A DNA stretch of 64,000 bases from contig OZ026596.1 of NCBI GenBank assembly GCA_964020085.1, forward strand, positions 45,925,311 through 45,989,310, read 5' to 3'. The notes under the pieces were generated by a model. It was not told the DNA's origin and did no database searches. It saw only the letters and a program-made list of their open reading frames with translations. This DNA comes from Micromussa lordhowensis (Eukaryota; Cnidaria; Anthozoa; Scleractinia; Lobophylliidae). Every line of letters starts with the position of its first letter. The stretch's first letter is position 1. Both the position numbers and the translations under genes were made by a program. This document shows, one piece after another, positions 1-11,618 of this stretch.

Positions 1-1885
1 CTTGATATATAAACTCCGCAACTTTAAACACTTGATATACAGACTCCGCAACTTTATACACTTGATATATAGACTCCGCAACTTTAAACACATGATATAT
101 AGACAACGCAAGCTGAAAAACTTGATATATAGGGTGCTTACCATTTGGCCAGAAAATCCGGAAATTTCGGTTTCAAGTCAAATGGTAAGGTAACTTTCCG
201 GAAATTCCGTTCGGAAATTGTGGAGTACCTCCAGAGGTACTCCTCTTTTTCCGTTCGGAACGGAACGGCGGAAATTTCCTTACCATTTGCTAAACTTTCC
301 AGTTTCCAGTCTCTCATCAGCCGAAAACAATTACGGCAAATCGAATTGCAAATGGTAAGCGCCATTTCGTTCGGTTGGTTTGCTGATTTTGGAAAAACCC
401 TTACCATTATTCAACGGTCGTCCCAACCGGTTTATTCTGACAAATGGTAAGCACCCATAGACTCCGCAACTTCAACCACTTGATATAGAGACTCCGCAAC
501 TTTAAACACTTGATATATAGACTCGTCAACTTTAAACAATTGATATATAGACAACACAGCCTTAAACACTTGATATATAGACTCCGCAACTTTAAACACT
601 TGATATATAGATAACGCAACTTTAAAGACTGGATATATAGACTACACCACTTTAAACACCTTATATAAAGACTCCGCAACTTTAAACACTCGATATATAG
701 ACTACACCTCTTTAAACACTTGATATAAAGACTCTGCAACTGTAGACACTTGATATATAGACTACACCACTTTAAAGACTTTATATAAAGATTCCGCTAC
801 TTTAAAACCTTTGATATATAGACTCGGCAACTTTACCGTATCTTCTTTTAGTGATCCACACTTAATTAAAGTTTTGATGTATAGACATTTTAACTTTAAA
901 CTCTTGATATAAAGATCTTTGAACTTTGAAACACTTGAGATATAGACTCTGCAACTTTAAAACTTCTTCTTTGGTTATCCAATCTTGATGTACTTTAAAC
1001 ACTTGATATAGACTCCACAACTTTAAACTCTTGATATAAAGATCTTGCAACTTAAAAACACTTTATATGTAAACTCCGCAACTTTACAACTTTTTTGGTG
1101 ATCTACGCTTGATGTATCCACTAGGCAACTTGGAAGACTTGATATATAGACACGGCAACAAAAAAAGAAACACTTTATATATAGACTCTGCAGCTTTACA
1201 ACGTTTTCTTTGGTTATCCACGCTTGATGTGCAGACAAGGCAACTTTAAACCGATTCCGCAACTCTTAACACTTGATATGAAGATTAGAATACTTGATGT
1301 TATGCGCCTCGTTGGCTATCTACCATCTCATATCCAACGCTCGCTTGTGGAATTATTGTTAAATAGACAATGCAACTTTGAAACACACGATAAAAAGACT
1401 CCGTAACTTTGTTACTTCTTGTTGGGTGATACACACTTGATATATAGACCCCGAAACTTTAAAACACTTGCTATATAGATCTCGCAACTTTAAAACTCTT
1501 GATACATAGACCCCGTAAGTCTACAACTTTTTCTTTGGTTATCCACACTTAATATACGGACGAAAAAGAAATGTATGTAATTTGTGTGTAAATATGTAAT
1601 TTTGTTAAACCCACGGAGCACCAACGCAACTTTTAAATACTTGATATGTAGACCTCTAACTTTAAAACTCTTGATAGATGGACCCCGTAACTTTACAACT
1701 TCTTTAGTAATACACTCATGATACATGGACAACGCAAGTTTCATAATCTTTATAAATAGAAATCCGAAAATTTAAAACACTTAATGCGTTGACTCCGCAG
1801 TGTTAAAGCACTAGATGTATCGGACATATGCAACTTGAAAACATTTAACTTTAAACAATTTGTAACTCTTTGATTTACACTTGAT
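1..1885. repeat. 30-bp minisatellite array, degenerate
   Basis: The first 120 bases are four copies of an exact 30-base unit (CTTGATATAT, then GACTCCGCAACTTTAAA plus three bases). From 457 onward the same unit continues with growing divergence and longer spacers, fading near 1885. A MITE interrupts it at 132-456. Because 30 is divisible by three, the minus strand reads as a 10-residue repeat (SLYIKCLKLR-like). This is a by-product of the period, not evidence for a gene. Confidence 0.9.
132..456. mobile_element. MITE with 16-bp perfect terminal inverted repeats
   Basis: The ends are GGGTGCTTACCATTTG and its exact reverse complement. The element sits inside the minisatellite, and ATA, present once in an uninterrupted repeat unit, flanks it on both sides, suggesting a 3-bp target duplication. 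The core TTACCATTT/AAATGGTAA occurs six times in alternating orientation through the 325 bp, as subterminal repeats do. A Harbinger/ISL2EU-type origin is a guess from the GGG-rich end and short duplication. No coding capacity. Confidence 0.82.
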
Positions 1886-2652
1886 ATGTAAAGCTCGCAT
1901 ATCATATCAAATTTGTGGTTGAAAGAGACTTAAAATGTAGTCAAAAAATCTTATCGTGATATTTGTTCTGTTTATATTTTTTGATTCTTACCTTTCTGTT
2001 TTTCTGTTCTTCTTGAAACGTTGCCATTCGGCGATTGAATGGCGCCTTACTGCAACTTTTTGTCCGTTAACTTTCTGCCTACACATATCGGGCTTCTTTT
2101 ACACCCTGTGTCGTTAATTTGCATTGTTTCGTAATCATTCTATTATTACGTCATATCGTGCGCGCGCAAAGTTTTTATCCTCACACGCGCGAATCATTTG
2201 ATTTGTTGCAAAAGTAAATTTAAGCTGTTTGCGTTAGTGATGCTTACACGTCGCGGTATTTATTAGGGACTTTAAGTATGGTACGGCTAGGGTGTAGAAC
2301 GGCGGCAAATCTGTTCACAGCCCTCTATTTCTCGTATCTTTATTATATCGTTGAAAGGGCGGATAGAATCGCGAGAGAACTGGACGCCAGCGCGGAACTG
2401 GAGACTTGAAAGGGTAGGGGGTGGGGGCCGAGAAAAAAGAGATCACATCCCTGCTCCCACCCCCGCGTGCTTCGCGCTCGCTTCGCTCGCCTTTCATTCG
2501 CGTGCGTTAAAAACACTACAGAAGCTGTGAATAGTCTCTCTACACCGCAAGTCCGCTATTCACGGACGTCCTGTCACTCTGCGCATACTCAGAGTCAAGT
2601 CTGACAAAAATACGAAACGAATTCTCTGCGCATGTTCAGAAAATAGACCAAT
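1886..2652. other. Non-coding stretch, no gene seen
   Basis: AT-rich sequence followed, at about 2290-2520, by a G/C-rich block (poly-purine GGGTAGGGGGTGGGGG and a CGCTCGCTTCGCTCG tract) that looks like an interspersed repeat. I see no exon, RNA gene or mobile-element protein. Confidence 0.5.
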
Positions 2653-2780
2653 TTTGATATATTAAAATTCAGCCTATAGGCCTCAGCACGAGGCTCTGGG
2701 GAATAAATTGAGTTTGTGGGGTTTATTCCCTGGAGCCTCGTTCTGAGGTCTATTGTTTTAGGCTGAATTTAAATATATCG
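2653..2780. repeat. Foldback (hairpin) repeat
   Basis: Two imperfect inverted arms of about 45 bases (2664-2707 and 2721-2770, starting AAAATTCAGCC and ending GGCTGAATTT) face each other across a 14-base spacer containing GAGTTTGTGGG. The structure fits a small non-autonomous foldback element; no target duplication was identified. Confidence 0.75.
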
Positions 2781-4463
2781 ATTGGACCTTCTCAGAGGTC
2801 ACGACTCTTGGTGCTGACCAAAAGGAGCGCGGCCTCTGGGGAGGAGAATGTTCTACTTCGGGAAAGCTCCTGGTTTCACCTACTCTTCACTACGTGAGTA
2901 TAAGCCTGCTGTTTACTTTTTATTTTAACCCTATTTTCACTGTGTTTTTTTAATATTTTCACTGCAGATAAAGAAAAGCTTCGTATGTACTGAGCTAAGC
3001 TATAACTGTTTATTGCTTCTCAAAATTTATTTTATTAGAATCAGAAGTTCTGTATTTCCAGGTTTATTACGTAGTTCGAACAACCCTGTCCTGTGCTGAA
3101 ATCGAGCTTTTTATAACTGTGATTTAGTTTTGTGGTTTAACTTTCAGGCGCGCGGTTCTTAAAGGCAAAACCGAGTTCTCGGAGATCATGGGAGATGTAA
3201 GGCGGATGCAGAAGAAGAAAAATATCATCATAAATCAAGCCTATGTCGCATAAAAGTAGAGTAAAGTCCTTGGTTTCCTTGAACGAAGCCATTTTTGTAA
3301 AGACACGTAGAGGCTGCACACGCCATTGACGTACAGCGAAATTCTTAACGGCGTTGTCAGCCTAGACCCTCATGGCCAAAGTAGCTTGCCGTAGCGCATC
3401 TTCAAGTCGCTATTTTATACTGTGGAAGGACGCAAGGCTCGATCTTCCAAAGGACGCAAGGCTCGACCTTCCACCTCTCTCTGGAGTCAGGTCTACGCCG
3501 CAACCGGGCAAAAAGGCAACATTGTGGGCATAATGAAACAAAATTACACAAAACTTGAAATCTCTCGTTGTTGATCCACTGACGACGGAGTTAACAGTCC
3601 GGGCCAACCGACCTCAAGTTGTATGCCGTGATGATGAGGTGACCGGTCGCCGAAAGAAAAACGCCGTCTATTTCTCGTTCTTCAAGCGTGAATATGGGGG
3701 CTTGTCAACTTCTGGTTGGGGGCTAACCGGCTAGGGCTAATCGACTTGGGGGCTTAACGACCGGTAACCGATGATGACTGACCTTCTCAAAGTATAATTG
3801 TGAAATTTTGTTTTGAAATTGACAGCTTTATTGACGGACATTAAACATGTGTTTTAGGGCATTGCTATGGGGGGAATGGAACACTTGACGTAAGCCCATG
3901 TTTGTTTATTCGTTTGAGTTTGCGAGAAATAGTGCTGATGATACTAATGATACTCCGTATATAAACCTTTATTTATGTATAATTCATGATCAAATGTTAT
4001 ATTAGTTTCCACAGCTATCATGATAAATTAGAACTTGACAGCATCAAAGTCATGAGCTCCAACACTTTGCTGTAGATATTCTCTGTAAAGCTGCTCCTGA
4101 AACGAACAATCAGTCATGTTTACTGTAAGATCTGCAAGTCATTCATGTTTGGCACATTCAACAAAAAACAAGTCCAAAAGTTCACGGTTCTACATTTTCT
4201 ACAGTCATTAAGACTGTGGTACTATTTTGTTCAAACTGACATGCACAGCTAAATTTTTTGAAAAGGTTGCGGTCAATGTTGAGTAACAATTGAAAACAAT
4301 GAATAATAACGCGACTAATCGTATCTATAACAAAATTCTCGATCGTGATTGGTTCTCCGCGCGCCTATTTGTCACGTAATCGGCGAAACAGAATCAGTAC
4401 TGGACGTGACTCAACAACAGGTTATAATTATCAAAGCATTAATAAGCAACAGTGTCAATCAGT
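2781..4463. other. Intergenic, no supported gene
   Basis: Only short frames are present and none shows a domain or good splice sites. The last ~130 bases before 4464 (containing CAACAACAGGTTATAATTA) match the upstream flank of the tRNA-Lys copy at 35957, so this end belongs to a duplicated tRNA-Lys unit. Confidence 0.5.
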
Positions 4464-4536
4464 GCCCGGCTAGCTCAGTCGGTAGAGCATGAGACTCTTA
4501 ATCTCAGGGTCGTGGGTTCGAGCCCCACGTTGGGCG
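4464..4536 (+). tRNA. tRNA-Lys (anticodon CUU)
   Basis: A 73-base cloverleaf. Acceptor GCCCGGC pairs with GTTGGGC through two G-U pairs. D stem GCTC/GAGC, anticodon stem TGAGA/TCTCA with loop CTCTTAA (anticodon CTT, U33 present), T arm GTGGG/CCCAC with loop TTCGAGC. Box A (TAGCTCAGTCGG) and box B (GGGTTCGAGCC) are intact and there is no intron. At least two identical copies lie in this window. Confidence 0.96.
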
Positions 4537-5290
4537 AAGAGATTAATTTTGTTTCCAAAAACGAGATTTTCATAATCACGGTTTTGCAACATTGATTTTT
4601 GTTCTCGTTGTACAAGCCAGCTACTGAACCATATCATTCCCAGGTTTCCGTCATATGTAAGTTACCACTAACACGTCTAAGGTGGAGTTAAACCGTGTTA
4701 CCCTGGGGTTTCGTACATCCTGAAAATACCGAGAAAGGTTTTTGGTGAAAGATTTATGATGACAAAAAATATATAGGCTGTATTAGATGTTGTTCACTTG
4801 GAGCTGTATAATATTCTGTTTGGAAAACTAAATTCTTATCCTATTATAATGGATAACAATCAGAAATGACAATTTGGATTGATGAGACATAGAAACGAAA
4901 ATTTAGGATTGCTGTTGTCATTGTCAGTTCAGCTGAATTGCAATGTGATGGTCATTGCCAGTTGCCAGTGAAGCGTTTTGATTGAGGATTGTTGTCTTGA
5001 CAGTTCATAAATGACAGGCAATAAATTCACACAGATGAATAGGAATTATGTCCCTTATCTCAGTTTGTTCTATACTATGAAATTCCAAACAGGTTTTTGA
5101 CTTCAGTATTAAAAATGAAAGTCAACGAAACGTTACGATATCCTGTGGATCTAGATGCATTAACACTAGACTAAAATACAAAAATGACGATTCCGTTGAT
5201 GGAACGAGATTTGCTAGCTGAAACTAATCCTGAAGTTATGTTATGTTAAGTCCTTTTGTTAAGTCCATTGCAAGAAAACAACACGGGAAC
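4537..5290. repeat. tRNA-Lys duplication unit, copy A (downstream half)
   Basis: This stretch aligns by eye with 6199-6829 plus 31502-31625 (copy B), including shared phrases such as TTTTTGTTCTCGTTGTACAA, TTGTTGTCTTGACAGTTCA and ACAGATGAATAGGAAT. It also carries GATATCCTGTGG around 5138, the uninterrupted form of the site where the gypsy element entered copy B. It therefore serves as a paralogous empty site. Confidence 0.85.
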
Positions 5291-6125
5291 TTGAATAAAG
5301 CAATCTTTTTGTATCACTCAGTTTCGTGATCGAAATCGATTTAACCGGATGTTCTCTCCAATTAGAAGAGCTGGATCTTTCTAACTCCCACCACTATTTC
5401 ACCAGCATACATAAAAGTATTCTTACCCCTCTCCCCCGCCAGGGGCGGAGGGGTATCCGCTTCCCAAAACCTTTACCATATTGAAGACCAACATCTGCGA
5501 TTTTCGCAACCCTAATAATGACCTGGCCAAAAATTGGATACCCTTTTTAAGACCTGACCCTTAAATCAATGTCCTCTTTCAGACCTTATGATTAGCTCCC
5601 TATTTCAGACCAATGTTAAAGGCAATGCTTGTATGCTGTTGATTACATAGGGTAGCTTCTCAAAAAAAAAACCGTACTCAATAGACGATATTCGTATTCT
5701 AGGTATTGGACTGGAACTTGCTTACAATGGAGGCGCATGCGTGGGAATATTGTTAAAACAAGATAAATGTCTTCTGCATTTGAAAAAAGACGAGAATACG
5801 AATATGGCCTATTCAAGACCAGAGTGCAAAAAACAGTAGAGAAGAAGTCACAACAGTTTTCCTAGCCCCAAAATACAACAGACGAAGTGTTAACAACGGG
5901 CGAATGAAAGTGAAAGTTCCGGAGAATAAGTGTCTCACCGATATTATTAGTTCTTCCACCGTTGTATTAAATAAATTTCCACCAATCGGTGCCTCTTGAA
6001 GAAGGTTTATCAATCTACGATACTCATGCGATTCACACGCGTTATCTACTTGTCTCTCAGATCATAAAGAGCAACTTCGTTAATGAGACTGCATGACAAC
6101 AAGTGGTTGGATGTGTTTATCGTTT
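5291..6125. other. Intergenic with an interspersed repeat
   Basis: About 5425-5630 matches in style a block near 33490-33610 (G/C-rich GGGG.ATCCGC followed by AAAACCTTTACC), a dispersed repeat. About 6015-6075 matches the flank at 41370-41430 upstream of another tRNA-Lys copy. No gene is supported. Confidence 0.5.
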
Positions 6126-6198
6126 GCCCGGCTAGCTCAGTCGGTAGAGCATGAGACTCTTAATCTCAGGGTCGTGGGTTCGAGCCCCACGTTGGGCG
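6126..6198 (+). tRNA. tRNA-Lys (anticodon CUU)
   Basis: Identical over all 73 bases to the gene at 4464-4536, with the CTT anticodon, intact boxes A and B and full stem pairing. It is the second copy in a local direct duplication, about 1.66 kb downstream of the first. Confidence 0.96.
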
Positions 6199-6829
6199 AA
6201 GGTATCTATTTTCTTTTAAAACTCAGATTTTAAAAGTCACTGTTGCAACTGTGATTTTTGTTCTCGTTGTACAAACCCGCTACACATCATCGTGTCACCC
6301 TGAGGTCTCGTGCATTATGAAAGCCGAGAAAGGTTTGTACTGGAAGATTTATGATGACAAACAATGGACTGCTATTAGATGCTGTCCGTTTGAAACTGTG
6401 TAATAATCTGTTTGGAATGCTAAATTCTCAACAGTTTTAATGAATAAGAATAAATGAAAGTTTGGATTGTTTTGATGAGACATGGAAAAGAAACTTTATA
6501 ATTGCTGTTGTGAGTTCACTTAATCATGATGCAATGTCAGTGGTCATTGCCAGTGAAGCGCTTGGATTGAGAATTGTTGTCTTGACAGTTCACAAATGAC
6601 AGGCAACAAATTGACACAGATGAATAGGAATTATGACACTTTTATTAAAAATAGATTTACAGATTCAGGTTGAAATTCCATTATTTAAAACAATTTGAAC
6701 CTGGTGTGCTAATTTGGCAAGTCATGATTATTTTCTATACTAAAAAATAACAAGCAGCTTTTTGGCTTCAGTTTTAAAAATGAAAATCAACGACAATAGC
6801 TTGTTATTATTATAATAGCTTTTCGATAT
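6199..6829. repeat. tRNA-Lys duplication unit, copy B (left part, split by gypsy)
   Basis: Homologous to copy A (4537-5140) and to a third copy at 48826-49170. It ends in GATAT at 6825-6829, where the gypsy LTR begins; its continuation is at 31502-31625 after the nested insertion. Confidence 0.85.
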
Positions 6830-7016
6830 TGTTGTAATATGATTGAACCTGTGGGAACCCCCCTACGGCGTGGGGTCCCTGGCATTTTATGGGCCGCCCC
6901 GCAGATTAGCGGCCGTGGGAAATTGACATGGAGAACGTGCTGAAAGTTGAACACTTTGATCGTTGAGTTTGTTTAGTTAATTCATTATTGAGTAGCCTTA
7001 GATCCAGCTTACAACA
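6830..7016 (+). repeat. 5' LTR of gypsy element
   Basis: 187 bp, TG...CA ends. Comparing lines by eye, it matches 11210-11364 joined to 31470-31501 without a difference. Confidence 0.95.
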
Positions 7017-7127
7017 TGGTGTCAGAAGAAATAGGGCAAAGTACGGGCTGAGAACTGTTCAACGTCTTGAACGATAAGAAAGAGCGGAGAGTTTACTGTA
7101 CAAACCTTGGCTGAGTGACAAACCGCG

Positions 7128-10100
7128 ATGGCTGAGCGAGATACGAGAACTCCTGGTCCTTTGGTACTCGACGCTAATGCAGCGGACAACTGGAGGAAGT
7201 TTTTCATGCAGTTTGAAATTTATCTAGTTGCGAAAGGCAAGGATGAAAAACCGGATAAGTTGAAAGTAAACATGTTACTTAATTGTGCTGGACCTGAAGC
7301 GATTGAGGAATACAGTCATTTTGTTTACAATGCTGGAGAAGAGAAGGAAAACTATGCAGATGTATGCAAGAAATTTAAGGAACTCTGCGAAGGAGCCAGG
7401 AATGTGATATATGAAAGGTTAGTGTTTAATCAGCGTAACCAGAAAGAGGGAGAGAGGATTGATAATTATGTCAGTGAACTGAAACGGTTGTCGCTAACGT
7501 GTGATTTTGGCGATCTGCGAGATTCGCTAATAAGGGATCGAATTGTGGGAGGTGTGCTGTCTGACGAGTTGAGAGGAGAACTGCTAAAGAAACCTGACCT
7601 GACCCTTCAGAAGGCTCATGATTACTGCCGAACCTTTGAGGCAGCAGAATTGCAAAAGTACAAGTTTAGCACACCAGCAGGTGCTGGAACTGAACATTCA
7701 ATAGGAATTCAGCCAGTTAATAAGTTAAACGAACAGGACAAGAAACCCCCTCGTTCCTGTAAGTTTTGTGGTTACAAGCACCCATTTACTAAACCATCTC
7801 GCTGTCCAGCATTTGGAAAATTGTGTCTTAAGTGTAAACAAAAAGGTCATTTTGCGCAAGTGTGCCCAGCAAATGTAAAAGGGGGCTCCCAAGTTGATGT
7901 AGTGCAACACACCCAAAGTTCAAGTCAGGAGGTACATACGTATTTTGAATCTATTGAACTTGGAAGTGTTCTGGACGCCAGGAAATCCAGAAAGAGCCTG
8001 GTAACTATTCAGATTGGAGGACAGGCGGTTGAAATCAAGGCAGACACAGGTGCAGAGGCAACGGTCATTCCATATCATCTGTATGAGAAAATTACCAAGA
8101 AACCTCTCCAGCAGATTCAGCAACCTTTGAAAGGGTGGCTTGCAACTAAGCCCGTTCATCCGAGAGGCTGTGTACGCCTTCCTACTCGGTACAAGAACCG
8201 TCAAATGGATTTGCTGTATCTTGTTGTTGATGGAAACTTTACACCCTTACTGGGTTGTGATGCCTGTTTGGATTTAGAAGTCCTTAAGTTTATGAATCTC
8301 CAACTGATTGATTCGCCAGAGCCTGATCGAGCCACACCAAAACCACAGGGAGCATGTGAAGACCAGACTATGTTCCAAAAAGATTCAGTTTTATGTGGAT
8401 ACCAAGATTGTTTCAGTGACAAACCTGGACAACTTCCAAACAAAGTGCATCTGGAAGTTGATACTTCAGTGCCACCAGTTGTACACCCTCCCAGGAAAAT
8501 TCCAGTTGCTATGTTGGAACCTGCAAGAGAAAAGCTCAAAGAGATGGAAGAAGCTGGTATTATTGTGAAAGAGGATGAGCCTACACCTTGGGTTTCATCA
8601 ATGCTAGTTATTGACAAAAGGAAGGTGAACGATAAAAGAAAGGACACTCCACCTTCAAAGGATGATGTTCGAATTTGTATTGACCCCAGAGACCTTAACA
8701 AAGCGTTGAAACGTCCCCACTATCCAATGGTTACTGTCGAAGAAGTTGCAAACCGACTTGCAGGTGCTAAGAGTTTCACTTCACTTGATGCATGCAGTGG
8801 ATACTGGCAGCTCCCTGTAGATGATGAGAGTTCCAAGCTTTTGACTTTTAACACTCCGTGGGGGCGATATCGATTTACAAGACTCCCTTTTGGTATCTCA
8901 CCAGCCCCTGAACTCTACCAAAGGGAGATGGACAGACTCTTTGCAGGAGTCCCTGTTGAAATTATAGTAGATGATTTTCTAGTGCATGGTAAAGACCAAA
9001 GTGAAGTTGATGAGAAGATGAGAAGAGTGTTGGACAGGAGCAGAGAGGTGGGCTTGAAGTTTAACCCCAAGAAAGTGAAACTCAGAGTTCCAGAAGTGAG
9101 CTATGTTGGACACCTATTCTCTGCTGAAGGCTTGAAACCGGATCCTGAGAAGATCAGAGCCATTAATGACATGCCACCCCCAGTAGATAAAGAAGGTGTC
9201 CTTCGCATACTAGGAACTGTCAATTATTTAGACAAGTTCATTGAACACAAGGCTGACATACAAGAGCCCATTTCACAACTTACACAGAAAGATGCAGCAT
9301 TTGTTTGGGAAAAACCCCAACAAGAGGCTTTCAACCATCTGAAATCTGTGATCACAAGTGCGCCTGCACTAGCTTATTTTGACAACACCAAGGAAACAGT
9401 GCTAAATGTAGATGCAAGTATCAAGGGCCTTGGTGCAGTGATCATGCAGGATGGAAAACCAGTTGCATTTGGATCCAAAACACTCACTTCCTGCGAGAGG
9501 AGATATGCAAACATCGAGAGAGAGCTACTGGCAATTGTCTGGGGAGCACAAAAGTTTCACACGTATGTGTATGGGCGCAGAGTGATCGTAGAAACAGATC
9601 ACAAACCGCTGGAGTCAATCTTCCGGAAGCCTCTAAATGATGCCCCTCCCAGGCTGCAAAGGATGCTATTGAAACTGACTAAGTATGATCTTGATGTACG
9701 GTATGTACCTGGTAAGCAGCAGGTGATATCCGACTGTTTAAGCAGGGCTCCAATCAGTGACACTGCGCCAGCCACCGAGCCTGAAGATGTGATAGGGATC
9801 AATTTGATTGAAGACCTTGGATTTGAAAGCAGCACACTGAAGAGATTTAAGGAGACTTCAAGCAATGATGAGACTTCAAGGGTGGTGATGGAGTACGTTC
9901 TGAAAGGGTGGCCGTCTGAAAAAGAACAGGTTGATGAGCTTGCTAGAGAGTATTGGAGTTTTAAGGAAGAGCTTAGCGTCGAGGATGGGTTGCTGTTTAA
10001 ATCAGACCGAATAGTAGTCCCGAGATCACTGAGGGCTGAAGTGCTAGATGAAATCCATGGAGCACACATGGGAGAAAGCAAGAGCCTTAGCTTTGCCAGA

Positions 10101-11201
10101 GATTATGTCTTCTGGCCTTCAATGACTGCCCAGATTAAAGACAGAGTCAGCTCCTGTTCAATTTGCAATGCTTTCCGCAACAGGCAACAGAGAGAGTCAT
10201 TGCATCCACATGACATCCCAGGACTGCCGTGGCAGGTAGTAGGAACTGATTTGTTTGACTATGCAGGCCAAACATACCTATTAGTGACTGACTTCTACTC
10301 GAAGTACTTTGAAATAGAGTTACTGCGCCAGAACACGGCCCGTTGTGTCATTAACAACTTGAAGAAAATATTTGCAAGGTTTGGAGTCCCTGATGAGGTT
10401 GTAAGTGACAATGGGTCACAGTACAGCAATACCAGGAATCTATTTAGCACCACTCATGAGTTCAAGCAGTTTGCTGAAGAGTGGGGTTTTCGTCACACTA
10501 CAAGCTCTCCAGAGTACCCCCAGTCAAACGGAGCAGCAGAAAGGGCTGTGCAGACCGCCAAACGCATTTTCAAGAAGGCTGCAGCAGACAAAAAAGACCC
10601 ATTTGAAGGCCTGTTGAAGTATCGCAATACACCTTTTGAAGATATTGGTGTGTCACCTGTACAGTTGCTGATGAGTCGGCGCACTCGCACAATGATACCA
10701 ACTCATCGACGTCTCTTATTACCACAGGCAGTGGATCCTGATCAAGTCGTGAAAGCACTTAAACAGCGCCAGTCTGTTTCTAAGAAGAATTATGACAAAC
10801 AAGGTAGAGATCTGCCTCAACTTGAGCCTGGAGACAAAGTGCGGATTCGTCCAAACAGAGATAGGGAATGGCGTAAAGCTGAAGTATTACCGCGATCATA
10901 CCTACTCCAGGATGAACGAGGGCGTGTCTATAGAAGAAACAGAAAGCAGATAATTTCAGTTCCGAATGATCATCCAATGCGTCCACAGCTCCATCCAATG
11001 GGTCCACAGCTGCATGATCCTTCTTTAAGTTCTCCGTGTGCTGATGTCCCCATGAGTCCATCGTCACCGACAACTGAGAAGCAAGCACCGGGACAAATAG
11101 AACTAGCAGGACGGCCAGCAGGAAATGAGGAACACTCACCGATTGTAACCAGATCTGGACGGCAAGTTAGAAAGCCACAAAGGCTCATTGAATCCTTATA
11201 G
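7128..11201 (+). CDS. Gypsy gag-pol polyprotein, intact (1357 aa)
   Basis: One uninterrupted frame from an ATG 111 bases after the 5' LTR to a stop touching the polypurine tract. Order of domains: gag capsid region (residues ~10-190); CCHC knuckle CLKCKQKGHFAQVC (~233-246) after a Cys/His-rich stretch; aspartic protease with ADTGA (~305); reverse transcriptase with SLDACSGYWQL, LPFGISPAP and catalytic IVDD (~520-640); RNase H with VLNVDAS, ERELLAIVWG and ETDHKPL (~750-830); integrase with an HHCC zinc site, TDLFDY, VSDNGSQY and the E in SNGAAERA (~990-1160); C-terminal tail. The RT active site reads I-V-D-D rather than Y-V-D-D. It makes, cuts and inserts the element's cDNA. No env frame follows. 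Gag and pol share one frame, so no frameshift is needed. Confidence 0.96.
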   Translation: MAERDTRTPGPLVLDANAADNWRKFFMQFEIYLVAKGKDEKPDKLKVNMLLNCAGPEAIEEYSHFVYNAGEEKENYADVCKKFKELCEGARNVIYERLVFNQRNQKEGERIDNYVSELKRLSLTCDFGDLRDSLIRDRIVGGVLSDELRGELLKKPDLTLQKAHDYCRTFEAAELQKYKFSTPAGAGTEHSIGIQPVNKLNEQDKKPPRSCKFCGYKHPFTKPSRCPAFGKLCLKCKQKGHFAQVCPANVKGGSQVDVVQHTQSSSQEVHTYFESIELGSVLDARKSRKSLVTIQIGGQAVEIKADTGAEATVIPYHLYEKITKKPLQQIQQPLKGWLATKPVHPRGCVRLPTRYKNRQMDLLYLVVDGNFTPLLGCDACLDLEVLKFMNLQLIDSPEPDRATPKPQGACEDQTMFQKDSVLCGYQDCFSDKPGQLPNKVHLEVDTSVPPVVHPPRKIPVAMLEPAREKLKEMEEAGIIVKEDEPTPWVSSMLVIDKRKVNDKRKDTPPSKDDVRICIDPRDLNKALKRPHYPMVTVEEVANRLAGAKSFTSLDACSGYWQLPVDDESSKLLTFNTPWGRYRFTRLPFGISPAPELYQREMDRLFAGVPVEIIVDDFLVHGKDQSEVDEKMRRVLDRSREVGLKFNPKKVKLRVPEVSYVGHLFSAEGLKPDPEKIRAINDMPPPVDKEGVLRILGTVNYLDKFIEHKADIQEPISQLTQKDAAFVWEKPQQEAFNHLKSVITSAPALAYFDNTKETVLNVDASIKGLGAVIMQDGKPVAFGSKTLTSCERRYANIERELLAIVWGAQKFHTYVYGRRVIVETDHKPLESIFRKPLNDAPPRLQRMLLKLTKYDLDVRYVPGKQQVISDCLSRAPISDTAPATEPEDVIGINLIEDLGFESSTLKRFKETSSNDETSRVVMEYVLKGWPSEKEQVDELAREYWSFKEELSVEDGLLFKSDRIVVPRSLRAEVLDEIHGAHMGESKSLSFARDYVFWPSMTAQIKDRVSSCSICNAFRNRQQRESLHPHDIPGLPWQVVGTDLFDYAGQTYLLVTDFYSKYFEIELLRQNTARCVINNLKKIFARFGVPDEVVSDNGSQYSNTRNLFSTTHEFKQFAEEWGFRHTTSSPEYPQSNGAAERAVQTAKRIFKKAAADKKDPFEGLLKYRNTPFEDIGVSPVQLLMSRRTRTMIPTHRRLLLPQAVDPDQVVKALKQRQSVSKKNYDKQGRDLPQLEPGDKVRIRPNRDREWRKAEVLPRSYLLQDERGRVYRRNRKQIISVPNDHPMRPQLHPMGPQLHDPSLSSPCADVPMSPSSPTTEKQAPGQIELAGRPAGNEEHSPIVTRSGRQVRKPQRLIESL

Positions 11202-11209
11202 GAGGGAGA

Positions 11210-11364
11210 TGTTGTAATATGATTGAACCTGTGGGAACCCCCCTACGGCGTGGGGTCCCTGGCATTTTATGGGCCGCCCCGCAGATTAGCGGCCGTGGGA
11301 AATTGACATGGAGAACGTGCTGAAAGTTGAACACTTTGATCGTTGAGTTTGTTTAGTTAATTCA
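11210..11364 (+). repeat. 3' LTR of gypsy element, left 155 bp
   Basis: Starts TGTTG right after the polypurine tract and breaks at AATTCA (11359-11364), the Polinton target duplication. The remaining 32 bases are at 31470-31501. Confidence 0.95.
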
Positions 11365-11618
11365 AGTAGTGTAGGAAATGGGGGAACTAGGACATTTCTG
11401 GATTTTACGCATCTCAGCGTAGTTAGTGTAAAAATCTGAGTCTAAAATATATGATATAATACACTAAAACAGCGTAGTTATGCGTAGGTAGCGTAAGTAG
11501 CGTAGATATCGTAAAAATTAGACATACTATTTTACGCACAAAAATGCCTAAAATGCGTAGGATAGTGTAGGATATAGTAAAATTTAGATTGTTCTCACGA
11601 TGCTGATTTTTAAGACAT
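11365..11618. repeat. Polinton left terminal inverted repeat (254 bp)
   Basis: Exact reverse complement of 31210-31463 as far as I can compare. Contains several GCGTAG/AGCGTA direct repeats (about 11470-11515). Its inner end ATGTCTTAA (read on the minus strand) supplies the last codons and stop of the 160-aa gene. Confidence 0.96.

Noticed and set aside
407..1262. Minus-strand frames with a repeated SLYIKCLKLR-like peptide
   Set aside because: They arise because the 30-bp minisatellite unit is a multiple of three; no start context, domain or continuation outside the array.
1..1885. CRISPR-like direct repeats
   Set aside because: Units are contiguous and degenerate with no unique spacers, in a eukaryotic context.
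8201..11188. Several minus-strand and other-frame ORFs of 60-166 aa inside the gypsy gene
   Set aside because: They overlap a fully supported gag-pol frame and show no domain.
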